Source: Spirometra erinaceieuropaei (lineage: Eukaryota; Platyhelminthes; Cestoda; Diphyllobothriidea; Diphyllobothriidae). From it: 64,000 bases of DNA. The position numbers and the translations under genes are program-made. Under the pieces are notes generated by a model. That model searched no databases. It was not told the DNA's origin and was given only the letters and a program-made list of their open reading frames with translations. Below, in pieces: positions 35,013 through 46,708 of this stretch (positions are counted from its first letter, which is position 1; each line of letters opens with the position of its first letter). The stretch covers positions 1,893,084-1,957,083 of the forward strand of contig CACRXP010000028.1 of NCBI GenBank assembly GCA_902702965.1. Direction: 5' to 3'.

Positions 35013-35240
35013 GGGTTAGAGTTATGCCCTTTTAGGCTTAGATTTTCGGCCTGCGGTTAGGGTTTGAGTTTACGATTAGGTGTCAGTATTATGGTTAGGT
35101 TTTACAGTTAGGGCTATGTCTAATGGCTACGGTTACGTTTATGATTTCGGTTAGGGTTAGGGTTAGAGTTGTCGTTAGGGTTAACGGGTAAACGTTTAAG
35201 GTTAGGGTTGGGGTTAGGATTAGCGTTAAGGTCGCCGTCC
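35013..35240 (+). repeat. Degenerate TTAGGG-like tract, right of the hammerhead element
   Basis: About 220 bp rich in ggttag, ttaggg and gttagggtt variants, the most regular part being 35150-35215. It continues the tract at 34478-34529. Confidence 0.75.
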
Positions 35241-35269
35241 GTTTCCCCATTCCTGGCTACCAACTGCGA

Positions 35270-35720
35270 TCTAGCCGTTATCTGCGTCCGTGCATCTGCT
35301 TTGCCTCACCTCACTCTTCCCACATAAACCCGCGTGGCACTTGCAAGACCGAGCAAAGACGGCCGGACGTGCTCGTAATGGCACTGATTGACAAGGCCAG
35401 ACAGCCCGTCTGCACGTGTCACGCTCGGTACCAGGCCTCATCTAATGAAATCTCGGATCACATGTGACGATGATTGCTACAAAGGTCACCTTAGGGCTGT
35501 GGAATTGCGGCTTGATTTTCGTTCCAAGAGAGGACTAAATTGTACCGTCAACTGGTAACCTTCCGAACCACGGTGTTTGGCGTATCAGGATCGATTCAGA
35601 CTCATCCGCTTTGTTATGGTGAAGAATGTGGCGGTTTACCACATGGAAGGATACCTTGGTAGCGGCGTCACTGTTTCTTAATTTTTCCATGCGCCAGTGG
35701 CCTGTTCGAGCTGGTCGGTC
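35270..35720 (-). repeat. Repeat A, copy 6 (5' and middle part, decayed)
   Basis: On the minus strand, 'ccataacaaagcggatgagt', 'ccgtggttcggaaggtta' and 'gttgacggtac' follow the order of other repeat A copies. The segment at 35430-35460 matches the start of copy 4. The 3' end is missing. A 141-codon minus frame (35960-35535) runs through it and is probably spurious. Confidence 0.55.
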
Positions 35721-38700
35721 AACCAGCAATGAGAATGACATACTGTTAGAAGCGAAAGAGCGCGTTCCAGGAAGCAGTTGAGGAGAAAGATGGCTATATA
35801 AGTAGGATGGCAATTGGTGTATTTCAGAACTGTCTACATATGTGTTGGTAAGAAAATCCACTGCGATAGGCAAAAGGTCGTATTTAACAGTATTTTCCTT
35901 GTGACTTGAAGCAAAAGGTTGGTAGGATGTGCATGCACCTCCCTCGGGCTCTTTGCGCAAAACAACGTCTAAGACTAGAATGGTGGTACAAGATGTTTTA
36001 CGAGTGGGTCCCTGACAAGTTTACAGGACGCTCATTGGCCACTACGTTTTCCGATCTGGCCGTTCCACAAAAACAGGCGTACACCATTTGCTTTATGAGA
36101 TTGCGCGGTTTCCCCATTGGCCAGTTCTAATGCTACACGGGGTTGGATTCAGAGTTTCTTACCACATACATATGATTTCCTGACTTGTTCTGAATGTCAG
36201 CCGTATCGCCCGTTCCTCTAATAGGCCCCACCCATAGAACTCCCTTTTACCGTGGTTTCGGTGTTGGATGTGGTCTTGAGCCAGAGTGCTGGGGGTGAGG
36301 GTTTATATATTAAAATCCGCTCCACCACCTTTTCGCAGTTCTGTCCACATGTGGATGAAGAAAGTACCGTCTGGTGAGTCAAAGACAGATCTTCATAAAG
36401 GTGAACGCTAAACTCGTTTTCGCAGAACGGTATACTTACCCCTGTCGCTTACCCCATCCCAAGTGACTGCGTTGGGGTCACAGTTAGCTAACCGACCCTT
36501 GCTATTTATAAGTTAGTAAATGCGATTATTGACTCGAGCCTCACCCTAACTGTTGAAGCCATAACATAATTTTAACATATCCTTGGCAGTCATGATCGTT
36601 CAGTAGGCTGCGAACCTCTCCTAACAACGTGTTTTACAGAGAGTTTTCAGAACGTGGAAGCCTGTTCATTCTAGTCGCTTATAACTCTCATACATCTGCA
36701 TTGTACCGTCGTAGGAACTACTGAAACATCCTACACCCATGAGTTGCTTTCAAAATAATACTCCTTCGTTACTTTACTGTTTTTACTACTCATAAAAGGC
36801 ACAAATTACTCTGTGGACTTTTCACCTGCATAGTTCTGTTCATTAATAGTTTCCGTTCAACCATTTTACCACAGTGAATTTTACTGCTTCCCGAATGCCT
36901 CTCGAAGGTTGTACAGCTTGACAGTCTCATCTTGATTTTCACAGAATATTTGTTTTTAGTTGGTACCTGTGCTATTAAGTATGGTGTGCCATGTGACTGT
37001 GTGGATGTACATTGAATGCTAAAATCTGGCTCTCTTACTCATACCGAGTGAGGAATTTCGGGCAGCCTTCTTGAAGCACCGGCGAATTTGACCTTTACAA
37101 GACCGCCTCAGCTATAAGACGAGAAACCGAAGAATCGATTGGTCTGTCTTTCACTTGCCCGAGTATCCAACTCAAGATTGTGAAGTACAGAAGTTCAGAG
37201 CCTGAAGTGATTCTCACTATCATGCTACTTACTCGTTCTCAGTTGCTGCACCCATCGAATAGGTGTTCAAAGACACACGTATTGGGTAGTGTTTGGGTAA
37301 CGGTAAAATTACTTCAAATCACAGAAAAACATCCATTTCGAAGTTGTCACATTGCTTTGTTGATATTCATTAGACTGCGCATTCACTATTCAGTGCTATT
37401 ACAGCCTCAATTTAATAATTTTTTTCAGCCGGGAGCAAATTAGGAGATTTTTACTAAATTTTATTCAGCCCTGTGCTCACTGCATGCAATAAACCTGTGG
37501 ACCACCCGTGAATGCTATACTTATCTCGTTCCGGAAAAGATAAAGCATTCTGTAAGGTGACGTGATCGCGTCGAAAATGATCATGCCTTTATGCAATTGC
37601 GGCCACGTGTGAATGCAGGAAAGGAGGGGGAAGGAGGAAGGGGGAGGAGGGAGGGGCAGGAGGAGGAAGAGCATGAGCAGGAGCAGGAGGGGGACAGGTA
37701 TACATAAAGACGCCTGTCATCATCCTAATCGTTGTTTTTTGACGTCGTTTTGCTGCGACCGAGTAAGTTGTCGCCGCCACCGCAACCAGCCCTGCGGACA
37801 CGGACGACGACGACGACGACGACGAGTGGATGGGTTCCTTTTGCTATGATCATGATGGTCATTAGACGACTGCTGGTAAGCTAAGATCGACAGGCCTGTC
37901 ATAACGATACGCAAGAAGATAAGGCCGACGGGGAGCAGATGGACAGCATGATAAGCGTCGAGGGGGTATGCATCAGCATGCGCACATACCCACGAACAGG
38001 GAGACGCAATGTTTGCAGTGTCGCCCTCCCCCCTCCCCACCGATCTGCCTCCCCTCGTCAACCGCCATTCCAACGAAAGCTCGATCATCTCCGTTCGGTG
38101 TCAGCTGTGGTAGGAAGATAGATCTGAGTGGACCTGTCCCCCGTTCGCCCCGACAGTTATACTGCCTGTGAGGACTGACAGGCTGTCCGCTCGCGTCTGA
38201 AGGGCTGGAAGGGGAGGAGATGATCATCGTTTGTTAGTAGGCATGCAGATATACACATACATACGCATATGAGAATCTGATGGACAGGGAAGAATCGGCT
38301 ACTCCGTCAGCAATCTCCTTTCCCTCTTCCACCACCGACAATGGCTTGTTCATCTTATTTGTCTGCCTATCTTTCTCGACATACGTGCACACCACGTGAG
38401 TATGAACGCATTTGTCCAGCTGCTATGTCTTTTCGGCTGGAGATGAGCCTAAGCCACCTGGTTACGGTGTTCAGTGGGCGGAATACCATTTCCAAAATAG
38501 AGTTCACCACTTTTAAGATATGGCTGTTGTTCAGTCGAGTTTGCCTCAGTCTTTCAGTCTACCTTGACGACTGACCGCAGAGTGGTACTATCCAGATATA
38601 TAGTTGAAAATCCCCAAAAACATTTTCGTATAAGGTCATGATAGCCATGATACATTTCCTGAAAAATTAACCTGCTAACTCTATTCTGTTTACGGTAGGG

Positions 38701-39739
38701 GATGAAACTCATAAAATGTCACAGCGGAAACTTTAGTCAATGAAGATCAATGTGCGATCACTGGGATAGTACAGGCATTATGCTGAGCTTTTGGTCTCGT
38801 GCAGGAGGCCACCATCAGAGACTGCGAGAATGCAGCGTCGAATAAGTCAGTAGTATGATGTACATGGGGCGCAGCCATACAGTCTTTGCGTAAAGAAGAA
38901 GTATTTTGAAATCTGCCTTATTAAAAACAGGATACTTTTAGGCAAAATTGACCGTTTTCTGACAACAGGAAGAACCTCAGTTCTATGGAAAAGTTATTTA
39001 CAATAATTAAAAGAAGTTAGGATAAAAAGATAAAACGCTTTCGACATAGAAGAGGCTTGATTTTGCGCTGAATAATTGTATAGACCAGTCTACCATAAAT
39101 AACTTAATAATTAATATGCCTGCCAGACTTACTAGTGTATTACAGCAAAAAGACAATCAGCAAAGTACTACTATTTGGCATTTGTTATTCTTTCCCTGTT
39201 GTATAGAATTTTCGTTTCTTAAAGTTTGCTATATTAGGTCTTAAACAAGTAACCTGTTGCGTAATTATTTTTCGAGTTGCTGATTTTAGGTAAAAGTATC
39301 TTTTAACTAAAAAATAAGTTATTGATCAAACTATGCTGTCTTTCGAAGAGCGGTCTTCTCTTTAGTGCAGCAAATCTTTCGTGAATGCAGGCTGAGTGGC
39401 CTGTGTGATACAGGGACTTTTGTACAAAGTTCTTAATCTTTTGCCAGACGCGTAACTAACTATGGAGACTACTTTATGGAAATTTCATAATTAGGCTGGG
39501 GCAAAACAATTCCTGAATGGAAACTTTGTAGGGTTGGACAAAAAACATTATTTACTTGATTTCCCACACGGGCCCTAAAATACGAAATTAATCAGAGACG
39601 GTGAAACTGTTGCACTACACTGCGAGACTCGTGTTGAGTTCGAGAGGAATGATACTTCCAGGCTTTTGATGATATCGTCCCATAGTACCCGCGAAAAAAC
39701 GACCAAACAGCAAATGTTAGCGAAGTATTTGGCTTTTGT
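35721..39739. other. No gene seen; GC- and purine-rich patches
   Basis: 37616-37692 is a G/A-rich tract with several runs of three or more G (possible G-quadruplex). 37799-37826 is a (gac)n microsatellite. 37730-38110 is CpG-rich. The ORFs of 60-122 codons on both strands across this patch are composition artefacts. The rest is AT-rich with no motif. Confidence 0.5.
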
Positions 39740-40300
39740 CATGATGTTTTAATCAAAATTCTGAAATGTGTTTTGGATTAGAAGGGATTACGTAGGTAAT
39801 GTTGTAATATTAATTGTAGTGCAGGATATTTCCGCCACACCAGAACGCCGGCTTTTAAATACAATTCTTTTCGGCATCCTACAAAAAACACACTTAGCAG
39901 AAAATAACTACTTGAGTTCTATGAATATTTACCATCTGATCATCAGTGCCCTTACCAATTTATGTACATTTTACGGAAACATATGTAGAATGTTCTTTTA
40001 TGTTTTCATTCGACAGCAAATTGTGTCTTCTACAAATTACATATTTATAGTAGTTGCATCCCTCGATTTTACAAAGTCTGCAATCGTGAGCCTAGTTGTA
40101 AAAATTCATAGTACTTAAGTAGCTCTTTTTACCGAGTGGGGCTTTTGCCGGAATCCGAAAAGTATCTCATTCAAAAGCCGGAATCCCATCATTATGTAAA
40201 TATTTTTGAATTATGTGGCATTATGAACAGTGTTACGACGCCAGCTTAGTAATCTTTCCTAAGCAAAGAGGCATTTCAGAATTTCGGTTGGCACTTAATA
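39740..40300. mobile_element. Fold-back element, copy 2
   Basis: The left arm (about 39740-39985) and right arm (about 40060-40300) are diverged reverse complements. Shared blocks are 'attctgaaatg', 'cggcttttgaat/ttaaat' and 'ctatgaat.tttac'. The ends match those of the larger element at 40802-41773, so they are one family. The 116-codon plus frame inside (39768-40118) has no motif. Confidence 0.6.
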
Positions 40301-40801
40301 CGATAGGCCAGTTAAAACATGTTGACTTTTTGGTAGGCACTACCTTTACACTGAACTGAACTGATCCTCACCCTCCTCCTTAGTCAGGGCAGGTAGCACA
40401 CTGACCACCAGCTTACGAACACTACATATATGCAGCCGAAATGAGCAAGATGCGAAAAAACATAGGGTAGAAATTCAGGTGCGCTCGTTAATATCTGATC
40501 TTAACTTGGTTTTGGATTGTGCAAAAATGGGCGTCATTCTAGGGACGTCCAGGAGGAACAGACACAGAATGAAGAAGTTAGGGATAGCTGGGCTGCCCTC
40601 GTGTGCCAAGGTGAGTAGTTTATTAGGGAAGAGGCCAAATGTAAATCCTGAAACTGTCGGAGGTGACCAGATGTCCGCTGACTGAAGAATCCTACGGTTA
40701 GGGACAACACAAATGAGCCAGCAAAATACGCCAGCACTTGGGTTTGGGCCGGATGTGGAGGAGAGGTTAAGGGCCGCGAAGGCATTCGCTACAAAAGGTA
40801 A
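40301..40801. other. Spacer between fold-back elements; no gene seen
   Basis: No recognised motif; overlapping ORFs on both strands look spurious. Confidence 0.5.
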
Positions 40802-41773
40802 AGTGAGTGAAATGTTGGCTGAAATTCTCAAATGCGTTTTCGATTAGGAAGTATTACTTAAGCGCGGTTGTAAAACTGATTTTCTTGCGGCATAATTCTA
40901 TAATATTTCGGACTCGACAGGACGACAGCTTTCGAATGTACTGCTTTTAAATCTCCCGTAGAAACCGTATTCTCTAAGAAATGACCACTTACGTCGCATG
41001 CGTTTTTCACATCGATTTTCGATGGCCTTGCAAATTCAAATATTTTTCATAGAAACCACGAAAACAAATATGCTTTTATTCAGTCGTTTGATAGAGGATC
41101 ACGTTGTTTTATATTTTATGCTCGTGGAAGGGGTATAATTAGGTTTTGAAAAAGTTTCCAATTACCAGATTTTTCAAGAGCGTGCAATGTCCATTCATAC
41201 AGCATCGTACCTGTTTGTTTACCACTGCTCCTCATGAAATGGACAACATGGTCCGCATCCATCGCAAAATTTTATGGATCCTATATAGTATGTTTTAAAT
41301 GCATAGAAGAATATGTGATTTTCTTTACGGGGAACACACGCACCTTGTAGACTGAAATCACTAATGCAAAGGCTGATCAAGCTCCAACTTATTCGGGAAT
41401 TTAAAAAACCCTTTTAAAACCTAATTATACTCCCTTTATGAGCATAAAATATAAAGATGATGCGATTCTCTATCAAACGGCAGAAAAAAAGCATATTTTT
41501 GTTCAAGGTTTCTATAAAATATATTTGAATTTTCAAGACCACCAAAAATCATTGTAAAAATGCATGCTATTTAAGCAGTCATTTTTTACCGAGTGCGGGT
41601 TCTACAGAAGATTAAAATGTAGAGCATTCAAAAGCTGACACCCTGCCGAGTCCGAAATATACTAGAGCTGTGTCCCATGATAATGAATGCTTCAACCCCA
41701 CCTAAGTAACCCTTCCTAATCGAAAACGCATTTCAGAATTTCAGCCAACATTTCATGAGGTCGGTCACTCACT
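40802..41773. mobile_element. Long fold-back (inverted repeat) element, copy 1
   Basis: The left arm (about 40802-41160) and right arm (about 41400-41773) are reverse complements over roughly 360 bp with moderate divergence, around a 240-bp centre. Shared blocks include 'gaaatgttggctgaaattct', 'aatgcgttttcgattaggaa', 'tatttcggactcg' and 'gtataattaggtttt'. The outer ends carry agtgagtg/cactcact. There is no transposase. This size and form suit a non-autonomous fold-back or MITE-like DNA transposon, and a transcript would form a long hairpin. Confidence 0.75.
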
Positions 41774-43164
41774 CTAGTCTCGGTGGATTCGGGATCCAAA
41801 AGTTTCCACCGATGGCCTAAATTAAAGGCAAGGGCAAGGGTTCACCGAGGACCACTGCACTTCCGCCTAACCTTAACTTCTCTTTACAAGTTATTTCAAA
41901 TAGGAAGTCTGTTCACAGAACAGAGGAGACGGTACTCAAAAGTACGCGTTTTAGGCGGAAAATAAGCGTGCACGATGATGACTATACCCCTGGATGATGG
42001 CGAACATTTTTTAAGGGAGATAGCGGATTGAGAGTACAAATATGCACAATTATAGCCAAACCCATTCAGACACAACGGAGGAACTCTCGATTGGCGTTTG
42101 TTCCAAAATGAAGACGCTGATGCTCTAGACCTGATGGGGATGGGTATTACTTTCCATCGGTTCGACCGGCGTAATGAACCGGTAATTTGTTCCCAACAGG
42201 CGGTGGCACCTCCGCAGCACCTATCTCACCCTCCCTCTCTTTCTCCATTCCTTGCCCTTCAGCGACTGGGTAAAAGCAGAACTGCAGATGGGCTTGGAAA
42301 CAGCGCTTGGGGTGTGTATGTGTCAACCAGTAGCAGACCCTTACAGGCTAACTAGCCAGTCATTTAGAAAATGGTCTTGGTTTTCTCACTGGAACGAGTT
42401 ACAGTGAAGACTGCGTTACAACGAAGTCACTACCACCCTGCCATCAGTCATCAGCAGGAGGCAATCATTTCTTAATTTGGAATCCCACCAGGCCACGACT
42501 TTTAAAACAGTGTATAATGAGGCAGTAAGAGGTAGATCGTCCCCAATTTCTCACTTCCCTCACGTCCCAGTAGCTGCTCCAAACCAGGCCGACCAGATGA
42601 GCAAGCTGACATGCATGAAAAATCCTGTCTACGAATATCACTTCCGTACTGATCCCAATGTTGACACAAACAAGACGTCTCATCAAACAGACTTGACAAA
42701 GAGCTATTGTACCGAAGTCTTATTCCATATAAGCAGCTACTCGTATAGCCATTTAGAAATCGCAGCCCACGACGTTTAGCGCATCACGAGCTAAGTAAGC
42801 GCCGAATCGGAGTACGAAAAATACTCGTAGGTTCTACCTCATTTCCTCTTCCATCTCTTATCACCTTGCAACGATATGTACGGGTCCAAATGATAGGACA
42901 AAATGTCGGACGCAGTGCAGCGTGGCACGAAACCGCTGTCTAAGACAAATCACACAATTGTTCAACAGCCGGTTAGATGGAACTTAACAGCAAGTCCGCT
43001 TTTAGGGCTCCAAGTGCAGGGGATCAGCACGTAAGCGATGCACATTAGACAAAGAAAAATTCTCCTTCTGCTCCAAGGCCCAAACATTTGTTTGCTCGTC
43101 TAGGTCCGGTTTTTTTGTTGAAACGAAATGAAAGTAGCAAGCGAGAGAGAGAGAGGTTGAGATA
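41774..43164. other. No gene seen
   Basis: A 100-codon plus frame (42477-42779) has no recognised motif. Nothing else stands out. Confidence 0.5.
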
Positions 43165-43662
43165 ATGCAAGTCTCTCTCAACATAATCCAATGTCAGCGT
43201 AAATTGTCTTACCCCAGACGATGGTCCTCGTCAAACACGAAGGAAACTAATTTATCGTTAGACCAACAATACTACAAACAACTGGAAGGAGCCCTAATTG
43301 GGTCACCTATCTCTGGCTTCCTCGCCAAGATCACAATGCAGAAACTAGAGGCCACGGCTCTTCCGTTATTTAATCCTCAATTGTTGGTGCGATACGTAGA
43401 CGGTACATTTGTGATCGTTAAAAAGGATCAACTGGAAACGCTCCACAGCCCTATCAAGTCAACAATGACAAGGATTAAATTCACACTCGAGAAGGAAGCT
43501 GACAAACAACTCCCATTTTTAAATGTTCTCTTACAGCGGAACTCGGATTGTCGGCGCCTGCCCTTTCAAAAAGGCCGAGAGCTCCTCGAGACCATGCACT
43601 CGGATGAATCATACATCAACCGTCATATCGAGTTGGACCCCGCGTACAGAAGTCTCAAATAG
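43165..43662 (+). pseudogene. Penelope-like element RT fragment, type 2
   Basis: A 165-codon frame contains the middle of a PLE RT. QQYYKQLEGALIGSPISGF is the usual GxxMGSPxSxxxA block with Met replaced by Ile. RYVDGTFVIVKKDQLETLHS carries the catalytic box, whose second Asp is Gly (codon 43402-43404). KFTLEKEADKQLPFLNVLL is the next RT block. Homology fades after about 43570. The RT would need both Asp residues to bind metal, so this copy is inactive. It differs from the pair at 44.8-48 kb, so two PLE lineages are present. Confidence 0.75.
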
Positions 43663-44814
43663 AAATAGAAGAGACGAAAGTCAATCGGAATAGAACGACA
43701 CAGATAGCACTGTCATTGGACTGCCAGATGTTAACTGCTGTCTTCACATTTGCACTCCGTCTGCGTCTGACGACAACCGGGGAAACTGGCGTCGAAAATT
43801 TACGCAATAAAGTTCCTTTTCCCAAAGAACGCCTTTGGGCTCAACTTATATTTTTATATTTTTGGATTTTTGGAATGCCTACCTTCCAATAAATTACAGA
43901 AAAGATGTGGAGGGACCAGCGTAAATGCTTCTTGGGAAAATCAAACCCGGAAATGGTTGAAATTTCGTCATTGGCGTTGGTAATGGACGGGACAGTTTCC
44001 CCGCAGTCTGACTCGCCACCGAAAACGGTGTTCACCCATTCATTCTTCGCGGTCCAGTTACTCCGGACGAAATTTGGCAATGAATGTGAACGGTGAAGAT
44101 CACTCTGATTGTTGATGGACTACATGTCGGAGATACAGGTCTGAAGCAACTTGCAACTCATGTGGTTGTCATCTCTCAGAAGAATTTTAGCCTCATCGAA
44201 CTTGAAATTGTCATTCCTCCTTACTGTCGACGAAATTGGGTCATTCGCACTCAAGGTAGTCTCTCTCTTTCGCTGACTCGTTGCTTTACCCGCAACTTGA
44301 TTGACCAGTTTTCCGCGGATTTTTTGGTCATGACAACGGATCTTTCGGCTGTATCATTTGGTTCCGGGTGATTGACTCGACTCCGACTATCAGCAAATTG
44401 AGAAGGTGGCTTCTAGCATGTTCTCAGTTTACGGGGAGGGGAGGGGTTCACCAAAATGTAGAGGCCTGGAATCTTGGGTGTAAGACTGTGTTCTTGGTTT
44501 CGTTCTTCAGAGAATTTCCGCCGCGTATTGAAACTGAAAATTCCGCTCACGCACGTTTTTACAAAGAATTTAGAAGACAATTTGATGAGCATACGCGTGC
44601 TTTCGATAAATTCTCATAGGACCAGTACATCTATATGGAAACGAAGTACAAAGCAAAATATGTGAGCGGTAAGAGAAATCGATTGCGGCTCGTCTTTTCA
44701 TACAAGCGGGGTGTGCAAAGAGGGTGGGAGGGGGGAAGAGGAGACAGTAAGTGACGGTGAGGATAAGACAGAGCCGCGTCACAGGGTGGGGGCAGGGGGA
44801 ACGGAGGCGCGGGG
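43663..44814. other. No gene seen
   Basis: Short ORFs on both strands without a motif; GA-rich near 44710-44760. Confidence 0.5.
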
Positions 44815-46495
44815 ACATGCATGCAGTTATTCGATCTCCGAAGTCAGATGGCAGTCGCTTCTGCTGTTGCTAGTTAGCTCTGACCTAGTTGCCTAGGCTA
44901 GTTAGGTGGAACCTTGTAAATCACACGGAAGGCTCTGCTGGGATCTGCACGATGGCCCGAATCAACCATGTGTGCGAGGGTGAAGCGGTGTATGCTCTTA
45001 CTTAAACCTGTCCTCAGCCATGCCGACAGGTATTTTCGTACTCATATGGGCAGGTGTCGACCCGGACAATCAGTATGACCTGCTCCACAGGAGCAAGTAG
45101 AGGAGTAAATGCTCATGAATGTGATCTGAGTTGGTAACCTATTCTTGCCTTCCCAGCGTAAAAGACGAGGTTGGTCGAGAACAATATCTGAACTTTTGCT
45201 GCCGAGAAGGTCCGTGAAACGGCTTGGTCAATGCGTCTTCTCAGAAGCTCATTCGCCACGTCCCCTTGAAAGGGGACTTGGAGGAACAGACTTTTCTTTT
45301 CCGCAGTCGGTGTGATAACTTTTACTGGTTGTTCGGTAAAATTCCTTTCAGTAAATCTGTCAGGATACTCGTTCTCGCGAAGCAGGTCTTGGATTTTCCA
45401 GAGTTCTTCCTCAATGCTATCTGCCGGACGGATTTTTCTAGCCTTTTGCACCAAACAACGAATTTCATTACGTTTCTGTTAAAGGGGTACGGGACTGCAG
45501 AAGTTCGTATACTGTCCAGATCAGGTGTCCTTTCGATAGACGCTTCTTCGAACGCTGCCGTCAGCTCTTCTGCTTAGAAGAACGCCTGGGAAAGGCAGGG
45601 AGCCTGTCGTTCCCACTTCCAGCGTGGACCTGATCGACGAGTGTGCTTGATTTAAAACATTCAAGAGGGTGGTTATGTTGGTTTCTCTAGCGGCAATTGC
45701 GAAGATATCGTCAGCGTGGCGACCGTAGTGCCCTGGCTTATTGATTTGATCGTTCAACTGGAACTTCTCCATCTTGCGCATGAAGACGTCGGCTAGGAGA
45801 GGACCAAGAGACAGTGCCATAGCAACTCCGTCCAGTTGTCCATATATTTGGTGGTCAAAAAGGAACTGCAAACTTTGTATGCCTTTTAGTAATAGTTCCT
45901 TGAATGCGTTCTTCGGAATACTGATTTCCTGGTGGTTGGTTGACGGAAACTCACACATGTACTCGACTGTCTCTGTGACCGGAACGTTTGTGAAGAGTGA
46001 TAATCCATCAAGACACCATCACACCTTTTGGGTTTAGGTCTTTAACGTCTTCGATGAATCCGAAGGTATCCCGATAGCTATGCGGTGCTAACTGATACTG
46101 TACAGATTTGAGTTTCTCTGCTAAGCACCTCGGTATAGCATGATAGGCGATAGATGTCCGAATATTCCTCGTAGAATTGTGCGCAGCTTAGGGCTTCCTT
46201 CGGACACCAGGTGTTCGTTTCAAAGACATACCACTCTGCCTTAATTGGGTGCACAAGTAGTTTGAAGGGCTAAATTTTCAGCAGTTATTGACAAGTGGGT
46301 GTGATAAGGCAACTGGCATCGAAACAGGTTAAAATGTTTCTGGGGGAGAGCCGGACTCCTGGCAGGTACCTCCCTGACCCCCCCCCCCCCTAAACACATA
46401 TGGTCGGTCGGTCCTCCTTTCGCACGATGGCACCGAGTGCATCCGACGGCCCCTCCATCCCTGCTGCTCACAATGTGTCAGCCGATAAGAGGTGC
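44815..46495 (-). pseudogene. Penelope-like element, tandem unit 1 (RT and GIY-YIG)
   Basis: Minus strand. A frame of 145 codons (45958-45521) has QLDGVAMALSLGPLLADVFM, the catalytic box HADDIFAI (usually YVDD) and PFPGVLLSRR. It stops at a TGA that replaces the Trp of KDT-W-SGQY. A second in-frame stop (TAA, PL-stop-QKR) follows, then KARKIRPADSIEEELWKIQD to 45113. In another frame at 45116-44898 a GIY-YIG domain is readable: SIYSSTCSCGAGHTDC, SIHRFTLAHMVDSGH and AFRVIYKVPPN. Its YIGR motif is lost. Further C-terminal residues (LATAEA) run to about 44815. Upstream, the first RT motif region is shifted (DGLSLFTNVPV). The unit runs into the gap at 46496. Confidence 0.8.
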
Positions 46496-46708
46496 NNNNN
46501 NNNNNNNNNNNNNNNNNNNNNNNNNNNNNNNNNNNNNNNNNNNNNNNNNNNNNNNNNNNNNNNNNNNNNNNNNNNNNNNNNNNNNNNNNNNNNNNNNNNN
46601 NNNNNNNNNNNNNNNNNNNNNNNNNNNNNNNNNNNNNNNNNNNNNNNNNNNNNNNNNNNNNNNNNNNNNNNNNNNNNNNNNNNNNNNNNNNNNNNNNNNN
46701 NNNNNNNN
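46496..46708. other. Assembly gap (213 N)
   Basis: A run of N lying between the two tandem PLE units. The junction of the duplication is therefore unseen. Confidence 0.99.

Noticed and set aside
35535..35960. 141-codon minus-strand frame
   Set aside because: Most of it is the decayed repeat A copy read backwards, with no conserved frame in other copies.
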